64,000 nt of DNA, from assembly GCA_035266845.1 (NCBI GenBank), contig DATFMP010000104.1, forward strand, positions 28,281 through 92,280. Reading direction: 5' to 3'. The DNA is from DATFMP01 sp035266845. Its GTDB lineage: Bacteria > SAR324 > JACQKK01. The position numbers were made by a program, and so were the translations under genes. Each line of letters begins with the position of its first letter. The stretch's first letter is position 1. Positions 1-9,255 of this stretch are shown here, one piece after another. The notes under the pieces are model-generated. The model searched no databases and was not told the DNA's origin. It was given only the letters and a program-made list of their open reading frames with translations.

Positions 1-2475
1 CTCCGCCTCCACGTCGATCAGGCCGGCCAGCGAGAGATAGACCTCGAAGCCGTGGCCGACGCCGTGGCCGTAGCCCTCGCGCTCGGCGAAGCGCTCGGCG
101 AACGCCAACTCGCCGATGCCCGCCAGCGTGACCACGGTGGGTTGCTCGCTTTCCACCAGCCCGCGCAGGGTGCCATCCTCCGGCACCACGGTGACGTCGA
201 TGCGCTGGCGCGGCTTGACGTTGCTCTCGCCGCGCACGGTGCGCACGGTCTGGATCACGTCGATGAGCTGCTGGGCCTCGCGCACGGCCGCCTGTTGGTC
301 CTGCGCCCAGGCGCCGCCCAGTGCCGGCAGGTGCTCCGGACGGGGGAAGGGCTGCACCATGATGCTGCCCTCGCGGCCGGGCAGCTCGCTCCACAGCTCC
401 TCGGTGACAAAGGGCATGGCCGGGTGCAGCAGCTTGAGCGACTCGGCCAGCACGTGGTGCAGCGTGGCCAGGGCCGCCTGCTCGGCCTGCGGGCCCTGCT
501 CACCGCCCAGGGCGGGCTTGGTGATCTCCACGTACCAGTCGCAGAACTCGTGCCACACGAAGCCGTACAGGGAGCGGTAGGCCTCATTGAGCCGGCGCTG
601 ATCCAGATAGGTGCGCACCTCGCCGGCCACCTGGTACAGCCGCGCCACGATCCAGCGGTCGAAGCGCCCCGGCTGCACGCCACCCAGCGCGGGCGGTGGC
701 CCCAGGCGCTCGGTGTGGCCCTGCACGAAGCGCGTGGCGTTCCAGATCTTGTTGATGAAGTTGCGGTTGCCCTCGATGGTGGCCTCGGGCAGGTTCATGT
801 CCCGCCCCGGCACCGTGCCTGCCGCCAGCGTGAAGCGCAGGGCGTCCGCCCCGTACTTGTCGATCATCTCCAGCGGGTCCAGGCCATTGCCCTTGGTCTT
901 GGACATCTTCTCGCCGTACTGGTCGCGCAGCAGCCCATGCAGGAACACCTCGTGGAAGGGTTCCTTGCCCATGAACCACAGGCCCAGCATGGCCATGCGC
1001 GCCACCCAGAAGAACAGGATGTCGTAACCGGTCACCAGCACGGCGGTGGGGTAGAACGTGCGCAGGTCCTCCGTATCGTCCGGCCAGCCCATGGTGGAAA
1101 ACGGCCACAGGCCGCTGGAGAACCACGTGTCCAGCACGTCCTCGTCCATGCGCAGCTTGTCGCTGCCGCACTGGGTGCAGGCGGAGATGTCCTCCTCCGA
1201 GGCGATCACGGCGCTGCAGGCGTCGCAGTACCACACCGGGATGCGATGGCCCCACCAGAGCTGGCGCGAGATGCACCAGTCCTGGATGTTGTTCATCCAC
1301 TCGAAGAACACCTTCTTCTGGAAGTCGGGCACCATGCGGATGCGCCCGTCCTCCACGGCGGCCACGGCCTTGTCCGCCAGGGGCTTGATCTTCACGAACC
1401 ACTGGGTGGAAACGCGCGGCTCCACTACCTGCCCGCTGCGCTGGCAGTAGCCCAGGGCGTGGCGGTGCGGCTCCACCTTTTCCAGCAGGCCGGCCGCATC
1501 CATGTCCGCCACCACGCGCTTGCGGGCCTCGAAGCGGTCCAGGCCGCGGTAGGCCTGCGGCACCTCGTCGTTCAGCGAGGCGTCCTCCGTCATTACGGTG
1601 ATGACCGGCAGGTCGTGGCGCTTGCCCAGCTCAAAGTCGTTGGGGTCATGGCCGGGGGTCACCTTCACGGCGCCCGTGCCGAAGGCGGGATCGACGAAGT
1701 CATCCGCCACGATGGGAATCTCGCGCCCCACCAGCGGCAGCTTCACGGTTTTGCCCACCACGCCGCGGTAGCGCTCGTCGTCCGGGTGCACGGCCACGGC
1801 CGTGTCGCCCAGCATGGTCTCCGGGCGCGTGGTGGCCACGGTGATGTGGCCGGAGCCATCGGCCAGCGGGTAGCGGAAGTGCCACAGGTGCCCGTCCGTC
1901 TCCCGGTGCTCCACCTCCAGGTCGGAGATGGCCGAGAGCAGGCCCGGGCTCCAGTTCACCATGCGCAGGTCGCGGTAGATCAGCCCCTGCTCGAACAGCG
2001 TGACGAACACGCGCCGCACGGCCCGCGAGAGCCCGGCATCCAGCGTGAAGCGCTCGCGGTTCCAGTCCGTCGAGACCCCCAGGCGCTTGAGCTGGCCGAC
2101 GATAGTGCCGTGCGCCTCCTCCTTGAAGGCCCAGGTCTCCTTGAGGAAGGCCTCGCGCCCGATCTCCTCCTTGGTGGTGCCACGGTTTCGCAGCGCCTTC
2201 TCCACCATCCACTGCGTGGCGATGCCGGCGTGGTCGGTGCCGGGAATCCACAGCGCATTGCGGCCCTCCATGCGCGCCCAGCGGATGAGGATGTCCTGGA
2301 TGGTATTGTCCCAGGCGTGCCCCATGTGCAGGGAGCCCGTCACGTTTGGCGGCGGGATGACGATGCAAAAGGGCTCCTGTCCGGAGCCCATGGAGGGTGC
2401 GAAGAGGTTGTTATCCAGCCAGTACGTGTACCACTTGCGTTCGATCGCGGTGGGGTCGTAGCGATTAAGGCTCAT
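1..2475 (-). CDS. valS: Valine--tRNA ligase, 3' end cut off by the window edge
   Basis: Charges tRNA-Val with valine in the cytoplasm. The minus-strand frame is open from the ATG at 2475 to base 1 (825 codons) with no stop, so the C-terminal end, which in this family carries a coiled-coil tRNA-binding tail, lies outside the window. The class Ia signature HIGH appears as HMGH at about residues 50-53 in the context NVTGSLHMGHA. The second signature is KMSKT near residue 522. Between them lie the editing-domain stretch (TTRPETMLGDTAVAV) and Cys pairs near CDACS and CTQCG. The start fits the family N-terminus MSLNRYDP and sits only 4 bases after the stop of the upstream receiver gene, so the two are probably co-transcribed. 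Identity is certain; only the C-terminus is unseen. Confidence 0.97.
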   Translation of the reverse strand, partial: MSLNRYDPTAIERKWYTYWLDNNLFAPSMGSGQEPFCIVIPPPNVTGSLHMGHAWDNTIQDILIRWARMEGRNALWIPGTDHAGIATQWMVEKALRNRGTTKEEIGREAFLKETWAFKEEAHGTIVGQLKRLGVSTDWNRERFTLDAGLSRAVRRVFVTLFEQGLIYRDLRMVNWSPGLLSAISDLEVEHRETDGHLWHFRYPLADGSGHITVATTRPETMLGDTAVAVHPDDERYRGVVGKTVKLPLVGREIPIVADDFVDPAFGTGAVKVTPGHDPNDFELGKRHDLPVITVMTEDASLNDEVPQAYRGLDRFEARKRVVADMDAAGLLEKVEPHRHALGYCQRSGQVVEPRVSTQWFVKIKPLADKAVAAVEDGRIRMVPDFQKKVFFEWMNNIQDWCISRQLWWGHRIPVWYCDACSAVIASEEDISACTQCGSDKLRMDEDVLDTWFSSGLWPFSTMGWPDDTEDLRTFYPTAVLVTGYDILFFWVARMAMLGLWFMGKEPFHEVFLHGLLRDQYGEKMSKTKGNGLDPLEMIDKYGADALRFTLAAGTVPGRDMNLPEATIEGNRNFINKIWNATRFVQGHTERLGPPPALGGVQPGRFDRWIVARLYQVAGEVRTYLDQRRLNEAYRSLYGFVWHEFCDWYVEITKPALGGEQGPQAEQAALATLHHVLAESLKLLHPAMPFVTEELWSELPGREGSIMVQPFPRPEHLPALGGAWAQDQQAAVREAQQLIDVIQTVRTVRGESNVKPRQRIDVTVVPEDGTLRGLVESEQPTVVTLAGIGELAFAERFAEREGYGHGVGHGFEVYLSLAGLIDVEAE

Positions 2476-2479
2476 TCGA

Positions 2480-5400
2480 TCAGGCTTCTTTCGACAACCG
2501 TTCCATGATTTTGGGCATTTCCTCCTGCACGGCCTTGCGCACCGAGATGGAGATGATCTCGTCCAGCACCTGCCCAAGTTTTGCGCGAATGTCCGGATCG
2601 AGCAAGGACAGCACGTCCACATCGGACGCGGAAATGCCCGCTCCGGCCAGGGTGGCCGCCGCCGGCCCCGCCATCGTCACGTCCGCCGCGGCGGGCTCGG
2701 TTGCGACCCGCTGCGGCGCCGCGACGCCGCTGCCCTGCAGCGCGGCCGGATAGGCCGAGGGCCCTTCGCCATCGTCCAGCAGCTCGTACACGCCCATGGC
2801 GCGGGCAAACGTGTTCTCGTGCTGCGGCAGGGAGAAGTCCAGCGCCGCCACGCCGTCGCGGATGCGCTCGCTGCGCAGCACGTCGTCGATGCGTTCGCCT
2901 TCCGGGTTCGCCGCGATCTCTTCGCGCAGGGAGGCGAACAGGTTGTCGAACTCGGGATCGTCGGAGGCTGCCCCCGCCTCTCCCGCCGTGGCGTGACCCG
3001 CGCCGAGCATGAACTCCAGTTCCTCGCCGCCGGCCAGCCCCTCGGCCTCGGCACCCAGGGCCGCAGGTTCCTCCAGGCTCACCGGCTCGAAAGCCGCTTC
3101 CATCCGCTCGTCGGTTTCCTGGGCGCCGGCGCCGGGCTCCTCGCCCAACTCCACGTCCAGCAGCGTCTCGTCCATCATGTCTTCGTCCGCCATCTCCTCG
3201 GCCTGCAGGTCGCCCAGATCCAGGTCGGCGTCCCACTCCTCGGCCGGGGCCGCCACGCTGCCCAAGGCATCGTCGGCCAGCACGGATAGCGACGGATGCG
3301 CGCCCAGTTCGTCTTCGGTCTCCTCCGCCTCCTCGCCCTCCAGCTCGTACGGCTGCACGGAATCGGCCAGGTCGGCTTCCGCTTCCGCGGCCTCGGCGGC
3401 CGGAGCTTCTTCCTGCTCGGAGAGCGTGGGGGCCAGCGTGTCCGGGTCCTCCAGCACCTCGTCCCGCGTGTGGCGCGGCACCACGGGGGGCTCGGGCTTC
3501 TCCGGCTGCCCGTGGGGCCCCACGAAGGGCTCGCGCACGGCGTCCTCGGGGAAGTCCTCGGCGGGCTGAGCCACGAAGCTTGGGGGGGCCTTGGGCTTCC
3601 AGGTCTCCTCCTGCGCCTCGCCCGCGAACACGTCCGCGCCGCCCTCGCCGAACTCGATGGAAACCGGCTCCTCCTCCTCCAGGGCCGCGAGTTCCTCAGC
3701 GGCGGAAGCCGTTGCGACCGGTGCGGCCTCGGGCGGCAGCTCGATCGCCTCGACCTCTTCGATTTCTTCGATCTCTTCCAGCGCGCTGGCCGGAACCTCT
3801 TCCATGGCCTCCAGTTCGGCTTCCTCTGCGCCGGTGGGTTCGGCTTCGGGCTCCTCCAGGTCGATCACCTCTTCGCCCGGCAGCTCTTCGTCCACCATCG
3901 CGAAACCGCCATCCTCCTGCTCAAGCTGCCAGGTTTCGTCGCTCGCCGATGCCGCGGCGCCCTCCTCCTCCAGCGCATTGAAGTTGCGCTCGAAGAGCGG
4001 CTCTTCGGCGGCCGCGCGGTGCTCCTGGTGCTCGGTATCCAGTGAGGAGAGGATCAACTCCTCTTCCTCGGTGTCCAGCTCAATGTCCTCGTCCAGCCCC
4101 TCGGCATCCTCGGCCACCAGGGTGTCCGCCTCCACCTCGTCCAGGTCGTCCAGATCGTCCAGGTGCTCCTCGCTGGCCAGTAGCTCGTCCAGGTCGGCCT
4201 CGTCCTCCTCGGAGAGCTCGGGCGCTTCGATGTCCTCCTCGTCTTCTTCTTCCTCCGCGGCGATGATCTGCTCCTCGTCGATCTCCTCGTCGCCCAGATA
4301 CTCCTCGATGAAGTAGTCGTCCTCCTCGCCCTCGTCGAGGGGGGAGACGGCTGCCACGGGCTCCTCGGCCCGTGGGGCGGCATCCGCCGGCCCGGCCACC
4401 GGTTCCCCGGCACGCAGCGACTCGGCGTCCAGCTCCTCCTCGCCCCAGTCCTCGCCGATCTCCGCGCCTTCCAGCTCGTCGGCCTCCAGCGTTTCTTCCT
4501 CCAGCACCGGCTCGGGCTCGGCTTCCACGACGGGCTCGGGTGCCGGCTCCGGTGTGGCTTCCACGAGAGGCTCGGGTTCCGGCTCGCTTTCGCCCATCAG
4601 GTTGAAGTCCTCCGGGGGCTCCAGCGCTTCTTCCTCGGCGGTGCCGATGGACTGGAGGTCCTGCTCGCTGACGAACTCCAGCTCCTGCTCGCGCACCTCA
4701 GCGGCTTCCTCCGCTTCGGCTTCGGCGTGGGGCTCGGCGGCCAGGTCCACCGCTTCCAGGTCGTCCAGCTCGCTCTGGATGGCCTGCACCTCGGTGGCGT
4801 CCGGCTCGAAGTCGAAGGGCTCGAGCACCTCCTCCTCCGCCGTCTCCTCCTGGGTCATGGTGAAGACCGGCTTGAGCTCCATCATGCGCAGCACGGACAG
4901 TGGGATGCTCTCCTCGTACTCCGTGTGGGTGACGCCCTCGCCCTCGTCCACCAGGTCGGACTCGAACAGGTCCACCTCGCCTTCGTCCAGCTCGCTGGTC
5001 AGGGCACCGGTGTCCAGCGTGTCCTCGGGCAGTTCCACTTCGATATCGTCCAGGCTCGGCTCCGCTGGCCCGCCGTGCTCCGCCTCCAGTTCCTGGTCGA
5101 AGCCCTGGGGCTCGAACACGGCTTCCTCGGGCGATTCCTCCTCCAGCACGTCCGCCGCGCCCAGTTCGTCCAGCTCGTCCTCGCTCTCGGGTATCTCCAG
5201 GGTCTCGCTGGGGAACTCGCCTTCCAGTGTCTCCAGGGAATCGTAGCGGGGCCCCGTGGGGCCCTGGGGCTCCGCCTCGTCGATCGCCTCGAAGGCACGC
5301 TCGGGCTGCAACGCCTCGGCCAGCACCTCATCGTCCACGATGGGCGCCCCGCCGACGGCTGCTTGTGGCTCGGGCTGGGCGGGCGCGGCCTGTGTCGCGG

Positions 5401-5917
5401 CGACCGCTGTGGGTGCTGCCTGCGCGGGCGCCGTGCCGCGCAGCAGGCCCAGCACCTCGTCGTCCAGCACGTCCAGGTTGGCCAGGGGGTTGCTGCCTTC
5501 GTCCGCGGTGGATTGGGACTGGCGGTACTCGTAGGCCGAGCCGATCAGATCCACCAGATTCAGGTGCTTGCTCACCTGCTGCTGCAGGTCGCTCGCCTCG
5601 AAGGGCTTGCGCACCACGCCGGCCACCCGCAGCCGCTCCAGCAGATCGCTGCTGAGCGATTGCTTGGAGCTGGCCAGCAGCACCAGCGGCACCTCGGAAA
5701 GCTGCCCGGAGGCCTTCAGACTGCGGCAGATCTCGTAGTCGGGGTCGCGCTCAGAATTGCCGACGAGGATCAAATCCGGCATAAGGGAATTGGCCCGCTC
5801 CACATACCTGCCGGGGTTGAACTCGTGGTGCAGGGTCAGCCCCTCCGTTTCCAGAGCCGATGTCACCAAGCCATGGATGACTGAGTTTTCGTCCAGGACG
5901 AGGATGGATTTGTTCAT
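2480..5917 (-). CDS. Pseudo-receiver protein with very long acidic low-complexity middle and short C-terminal helical region
   Basis: 1145 residues. Residues 1-120 have the response-regulator receiver fold: acidic pair D9/E10, a hydrophobic strand PDLILVG, and Lys104 in VVRKPFE. The position normally holding the phospho-accepting Asp is Gly53 (LILVGN), so phosphorylation looks impossible. About residues 140-1080 are dominated by Glu/Asp with Ala/Pro and are probably mostly disordered. A less acidic, possibly folded stretch lies around 985-1060 (FDNLFASLREEIAANPE). The protein ends in a predicted amphipathic helix pair (LDPDIRAKLGQVLDEI, then AVQEEMPKIMERLSKEA). A GAGAGG ribosome binding site precedes the ATG. 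N-terminal receiver plus acidic linker plus short C-terminal helices recalls polar scaffold proteins such as FrzS or PopZ, but that is analogy, not homology. Function unknown; valS follows directly. Confidence 0.85.
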   Translation of the reverse strand: MNKSILVLDENSVIHGLVTSALETEGLTLHHEFNPGRYVERANSLMPDLILVGNSERDPDYEICRSLKASGQLSEVPLVLLASSKQSLSSDLLERLRVAGVVRKPFEASDLQQQVSKHLNLVDLIGSAYEYRQSQSTADEGSNPLANLDVLDDEVLGLLRGTAPAQAAPTAVAATQAAPAQPEPQAAVGGAPIVDDEVLAEALQPERAFEAIDEAEPQGPTGPRYDSLETLEGEFPSETLEIPESEDELDELGAADVLEEESPEEAVFEPQGFDQELEAEHGGPAEPSLDDIEVELPEDTLDTGALTSELDEGEVDLFESDLVDEGEGVTHTEYEESIPLSVLRMMELKPVFTMTQEETAEEEVLEPFDFEPDATEVQAIQSELDDLEAVDLAAEPHAEAEAEEAAEVREQELEFVSEQDLQSIGTAEEEALEPPEDFNLMGESEPEPEPLVEATPEPAPEPVVEAEPEPVLEEETLEADELEGAEIGEDWGEEELDAESLRAGEPVAGPADAAPRAEEPVAAVSPLDEGEEDDYFIEEYLGDEEIDEEQIIAAEEEEDEEDIEAPELSEEDEADLDELLASEEHLDDLDDLDEVEADTLVAEDAEGLDEDIELDTEEEELILSSLDTEHQEHRAAAEEPLFERNFNALEEEGAAASASDETWQLEQEDGGFAMVDEELPGEEVIDLEEPEAEPTGAEEAELEAMEEVPASALEEIEEIEEVEAIELPPEAAPVATASAAEELAALEEEEPVSIEFGEGGADVFAGEAQEETWKPKAPPSFVAQPAEDFPEDAVREPFVGPHGQPEKPEPPVVPRHTRDEVLEDPDTLAPTLSEQEEAPAAEAAEAEADLADSVQPYELEGEEAEETEDELGAHPSLSVLADDALGSVAAPAEEWDADLDLGDLQAEEMADEDMMDETLLDVELGEEPGAGAQETDERMEAAFEPVSLEEPAALGAEAEGLAGGEELEFMLGAGHATAGEAGAASDDPEFDNLFASLREEIAANPEGERIDDVLRSERIRDGVAALDFSLPQHENTFARAMGVYELLDDGEGPSAYPAALQGSGVAAPQRVATEPAAADVTMAGPAAATLAGAGISASDVDVLSLLDPDIRAKLGQVLDEIISISVRKAVQEEMPKIMERLSKEA

Positions 5918-6040
5918 GCCCTGCGCCTCTCAGATCCGATCGGTGGATTCGCCTGCGCCCCCGGGGGGCCTGCCGCAGTCTCGCACGCGGTGCCGCCGGG
6001 TGTGAACGGCCAGCCTCCGCGCTGCCTTTCTGGTTGAACG

Positions 6041-7090
6041 ATGAAACTCCTCTCCCGTTATATCGCCGGCATCTATCTCAAGTACTGGTCGCTGTGCCTG
6101 ATGGCGCTGGTGCTGCTGGTCATCATCTCCAACCTGTTCGGAAACCTGGACAGCATCGTAACCAGTCCGGACGGGCTATTCCACTTTCTTGACGATACCC
6201 TCCGATCGCTCCCCGGCATCTTCGATTTGCTCCTTCCCATGACAGCGCTGCTGGCCACGCTGTTCACGTTCAACAGCCTGGGCCGCTCCTCCGAGCTGGT
6301 GGCGATGCAGAGCGTGGGAGTGGGGCTGCTGGGGCAGTTGCGGCCGATCGGCCTGGTGCTGGTGTTCATTTCGGCGCTGGTCTACGGCAATCAGAACTAC
6401 CTGTTCCGCATGCTCCAGCACGCCGATCCGGCCGCCGCAACCTCCGCCGACGCCCATCAATGGACGGTGCTGCGCGACCAGATCATCTACGCCCGCCGCG
6501 TCGATCCGCAGCGTGGGCGCGTCACCGACGTGGAAATCTTCACGCTGGCGTCCAGGCCTCCCTTCCGGCTGGAGCGCCTCCAGCGCGCGCAGCATGTGGA
6601 GCGCGGCAATGACGACACCTGGCGGCTGCAGGATGTCATCACCCGCACCCTCGGCCTGCATGGCTGGACGCTCAATCGCGCCCCAACCCTGGAGCGCCCC
6701 CGGAAGGACTTTCCCGACCTGTTTCAGCAGGACGTGCTGGACGCCCATCACATGCCCTTTTTTGAACTGTCCTCCAGAATACGTCAACTTCAAAGTCAGG
6801 GCCGCCGGGTTGAGCTTTATGAACTGGAATGGTACCAAAAAACTGCGGCATTGTTTGCCCCGTTCGCGCTCGTCTGGTTCGGCACGCCGTTGGCCCAGGG
6901 CCACTTTCGCCGGGGGCGGGCGTCTGGGGAGATCATGGTCGGCATCCTCGGCGGCTTGCTGTTTCTGATTGCCACGGAAATCGTATTCACGCTGGGCAAG
7001 GGCGGCTACCTGAGCCCCTTGCTCGGCGCCTGGGCCGTGAACGGGGCCTACGTCGTTCTCGGCTGCGCGCTGATGTGGCGCGTCCGCTAG
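6041..7090 (+). CDS. LptF/LptG (YjgP/YjgQ) family permease
   Basis: 349 residues, the usual length for the YjgP/YjgQ family, whose members form the inner-membrane part of the LptB2FG transporter that extracts lipopolysaccharide for delivery to the outer membrane. The N-terminus MKLLSRYIAGIYLKYW followed by a hydrophobic segment is typical. Membrane segments lie at roughly 15-35, 60-80 and 100-120, a periplasmic domain from about 125 to 260, and three further hydrophobic segments occupy the C-terminal 80 residues. No second paralogue or LptB is nearby, so LptF cannot be told from LptG. It is divergent from the receiver gene; the 123-base gap between them must hold both promoters, although no convincing one is visible by eye. 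Confidence 0.88.
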   Translation: MKLLSRYIAGIYLKYWSLCLMALVLLVIISNLFGNLDSIVTSPDGLFHFLDDTLRSLPGIFDLLLPMTALLATLFTFNSLGRSSELVAMQSVGVGLLGQLRPIGLVLVFISALVYGNQNYLFRMLQHADPAAATSADAHQWTVLRDQIIYARRVDPQRGRVTDVEIFTLASRPPFRLERLQRAQHVERGNDDTWRLQDVITRTLGLHGWTLNRAPTLERPRKDFPDLFQQDVLDAHHMPFFELSSRIRQLQSQGRRVELYELEWYQKTAALFAPFALVWFGTPLAQGHFRRGRASGEIMVGILGGLLFLIATEIVFTLGKGGYLSPLLGAWAVNGAYVVLGCALMWRVR

Positions 7091-7174
7091 TCCGCTCCAA
7101 GTCCAACGGATTGGGCCGATCGGGGCACCCGCCCGGGATGGTCGGGTTCTTGCTTTGATGACGGCAGGGCGCCT

Positions 7175-7187
7175 CGCTGCGGCAGCG
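7175..7187. repeat. Inverted repeat between the permease and MinD-like genes
   Basis: CGCTGC-G-GCAGCG is a perfect 6-base inverted repeat, enclosed by weaker flanking pairing (GGCGC at 7169 with GCGCC about 35 bases downstream). It lies in the 219-base gap after the permease stop and may be that gene's terminator, although there is no T run. The rest of the gap shows nothing recognisable. Confidence 0.35.
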
Positions 7188-7309
7188 GGGCTCGAAGCGC
7201 CGCAGCAAGCGCCGTACACAGGGGACGCATCGGGGGCCAAACGGGCCTCCACGCCCGGGCTACCGCCAGCCGCGGGCATCTGCTAGCACTCATCGGGACG
7301 GGACGATCC

Positions 7310-8236
7310 GTGGGCCAGATCCTTCGGGAAAAGGAAATCATTGCCATCGGCGGGGGCAAGGGCGGCGTTGGCAAGAGCTTCGTCGCCAGCAACCTGGGCA
7401 TCCTGCTGGCCAAGGCGCAGAAGCGGACGATCCTGATCGACGCGGACCTGGGCGGGGCCAATCTGCACACGTGCCTGGGTGTGTCGGCGCCGGAAGTGAC
7501 ACTCTCCGATTTCGTCAACTACCCCAATGTGCGCATCGAGGACGTGATTCTGCGCACGTCGCTGGACAACCTGATGCTCATCAGCGGGGCGCAGGATTTC
7601 CTGGGCATCGCCAACCCCAAGTACAGTCAGAAGGTGCGGCTGCTGCGGGCGATCGAAAGCCTCAATGTGAGCTACATCATCCTGGACCTGGGGGCGGGCA
7701 CCACCAACAACACGCTGGACTTCTTCCTGCTGGCCGACCGGGGCGTGCTGGTGGTGCTGCCGGAGCCCACGTCCATCGAGAATGCCTACCGCTTCATCAA
7801 GAGCGCCCTGTTCCGCAAGCTCAAGCTGTTGGCGCAGGAGCCGCAGGTGCGCATGGTGATCGAGAAGGCGATGGACAAGAAGAACGACCTGGGCATCCGC
7901 TCGCCGGTGGACCTGATCGAGCACGTGCACCGCATGGACAGCCGGCTGGGCTCGCAACTGGACGAGGCCATGTCCGATTTCCAACCGGCGATCGTGCTCA
8001 ATCAGGTGCGCTCGATGAGTGACGTGCGGGTGGGCTACTCCATGCAGGCCGCCTGCGAAAAGTTCTTCGGAATCAAGGTTAATTTTCTTGGATACCTTGA
8101 AAATGATGACCAAGTTTGGCAATCCATTCGTAAACGCCAACCGGTCACATTGAACGGAGAGAACAGCAAGAGCGCGCGAAATCTCCGCACAATTAGCTAC
8201 AATCTGCTGAACAATCTGCAGTTGAAGCCTGAATAG
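7310..8236 (+). CDS. MinD/ParA/FlhG-like P-loop ATPase
   Basis: 308 residues from a GTG start. The deviant Walker A motif GGGKGGVGKS (residues 14-23, with the signature Lys17) and the A' motif IDADLGGANLHTCLG define the MinD/ParA/FlhG group of dimerising ATPases that position other molecules in the cell. YIILDLGAGT is the Walker B region. FlhG-type proteins regulate flagellar number, but no flagellar gene is in the window and no clear amphipathic membrane-targeting helix is visible at the C-terminus. The next gene, 39 bases downstream, encodes a J-domain/HTH protein; this pairing recurs in deltaproteobacterial lineages as I recall it. The last 50 codons are visibly less G+C-rich than the rest of the gene. 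The cargo is unknown. Confidence 0.85.
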   Translation: MGQILREKEIIAIGGGKGGVGKSFVASNLGILLAKAQKRTILIDADLGGANLHTCLGVSAPEVTLSDFVNYPNVRIEDVILRTSLDNLMLISGAQDFLGIANPKYSQKVRLLRAIESLNVSYIILDLGAGTTNNTLDFFLLADRGVLVVLPEPTSIENAYRFIKSALFRKLKLLAQEPQVRMVIEKAMDKKNDLGIRSPVDLIEHVHRMDSRLGSQLDEAMSDFQPAIVLNQVRSMSDVRVGYSMQAACEKFFGIKVNFLGYLENDDQVWQSIRKRQPVTLNGENSKSARNLRTISYNLLNNLQLKPE

Positions 8237-8275
8237 CGACAATCCGGCCCAAATCCCGGCGACGGTGGGGAAGCG

Positions 8276-9070
8276 ATGAAGTCCCTCAAGTCCCAAAACT
8301 ATTACGAAATCTTGGGCGTCGCTCGCACTGCCTCCCCCGAGGACATCCGGAACGCGTACGACGTGTCCAAGCACGCGTTCCAGGACAACTCGCTCGCCAC
8401 CTATTCGCTCTTCACCGATGAGGAGAACCAGGAGATCCTGGCCCTCATCTCGCGTGCCTACGAGACGCTCTTCAATCCCGAGCTGCGCCGCGAGTACGAC
8501 GCCTTCCTGGACGGACTGGACGAAGAGGGCTCCAGCCCGCGCGAGGTGCGCCCCAACCTGCAGCCTCGGCCCTCCACTCTGCGCGGGCAGGGCGGCGGAG
8601 CCGCCGCGGCCCGCGGCCGGGCCATGGCCGGTGGCGGGAGCGGTACGGGCCCGGGTGCCGGTGGCCCTGTCCGCAGCACGAGCCCACGGCCCGCGCGCGA
8701 TCCGGCCCCCGAAGCCCCGCCGGAGCCGGAGGAGGCCCGCGCCGAGCCGACCGCCCAGAACGAGGCCCGCGCCGAGCCGCCCGCCCAGGACACGGAGGCG
8801 GAGAAGTACATCCAGACCGTCTCCTGCTTCACCGGGCCGGTGCTGAAGAAGATCCGCCAGATGAAGGGCATCTCCCGCGAGGACATCGCGGAGCGCACCA
8901 AGATCCGCCGCACGTACATCGAGTACCTGGAGGAGGAGCAATTCACCTTCCTGCCTGCTCCGGTCTACGTGAAGGGCTTCGTGACGATGATTGCCGGAAT
9001 GCTGGACCTCCCCGCGCAGCGCGTCGCGGAGGACTACATGGCCTACTATCGGGGCCAGCGCCAGCTCTAG
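8276..9070 (+). CDS. J-domain-like protein with C-terminal RodZ-type helix-turn-helix
   Basis: 264 residues. Residues 8-80 look like a DnaJ J-domain (YYEILGVARTASPEDIRNAY, then LISRAYETLFNPELRREYD). The catalytic HPD tripeptide between helices II and III is missing; the region reads KHAFQDNSLATYSLF, so Hsp70 stimulation is unlikely. Residues 85-180 form an Ala/Gly/Pro/Arg-rich linker with a tandem repeat. About 185-260 is a helix-turn-helix of the RodZ/HTH_25 type (LKKIRQMKGISREDIAERTKIRRTYI split over two helices, then FLPAPVYVKGFV). There is no transmembrane segment, unlike RodZ. It probably acts with the adjacent MinD-like ATPase in cell organisation; this is inferred from context. Confidence 0.8.
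   Translation: MKSLKSQNYYEILGVARTASPEDIRNAYDVSKHAFQDNSLATYSLFTDEENQEILALISRAYETLFNPELRREYDAFLDGLDEEGSSPREVRPNLQPRPSTLRGQGGGAAAARGRAMAGGGSGTGPGAGGPVRSTSPRPARDPAPEAPPEPEEARAEPTAQNEARAEPPAQDTEAEKYIQTVSCFTGPVLKKIRQMKGISREDIAERTKIRRTYIEYLEEEQFTFLPAPVYVKGFVTMIAGMLDLPAQRVAEDYMAYYRGQRQL
8732..8791 (+). repeat. Two-copy 30-base tandem repeat inside the J-domain/HTH gene
   Basis: Two adjacent 30-base units (8732-8761 and 8762-8791) differ at a few bases and encode EARAEPTAQN and EARAEPPAQD in the linker between the J-like domain and the helix-turn-helix. An in-frame duplication of 10 codons explains it and it could vary in copy number. Confidence 0.85.
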
Positions 9071-9255
9071 GCCCACCGCAGCAGCCCGCGCACCCCTGGC
9101 CGTCGTGCCCGCACCCAGCGGCGGCGCGGATCGCCGAGCGCCGCAGACCCCGGCGTGCCTTGCGATTCAGCCCGATCCCCGTTACAGGTGGTGCATTCCG
9201 GCCCGCCCGGCGGCGCCATGCCCCGCACCCTGCAAGCGACAAGGACCGCATTCCC

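Noticed and set aside
52..2508. Long plus-strand open frame (818 codons) opposite valS
   Set aside because: Its product is His/Ala/Arg/Leu-rich noise with no domain; the minus strand encodes complete valS motifs. Typical antisense shadow in G+C-rich DNA.
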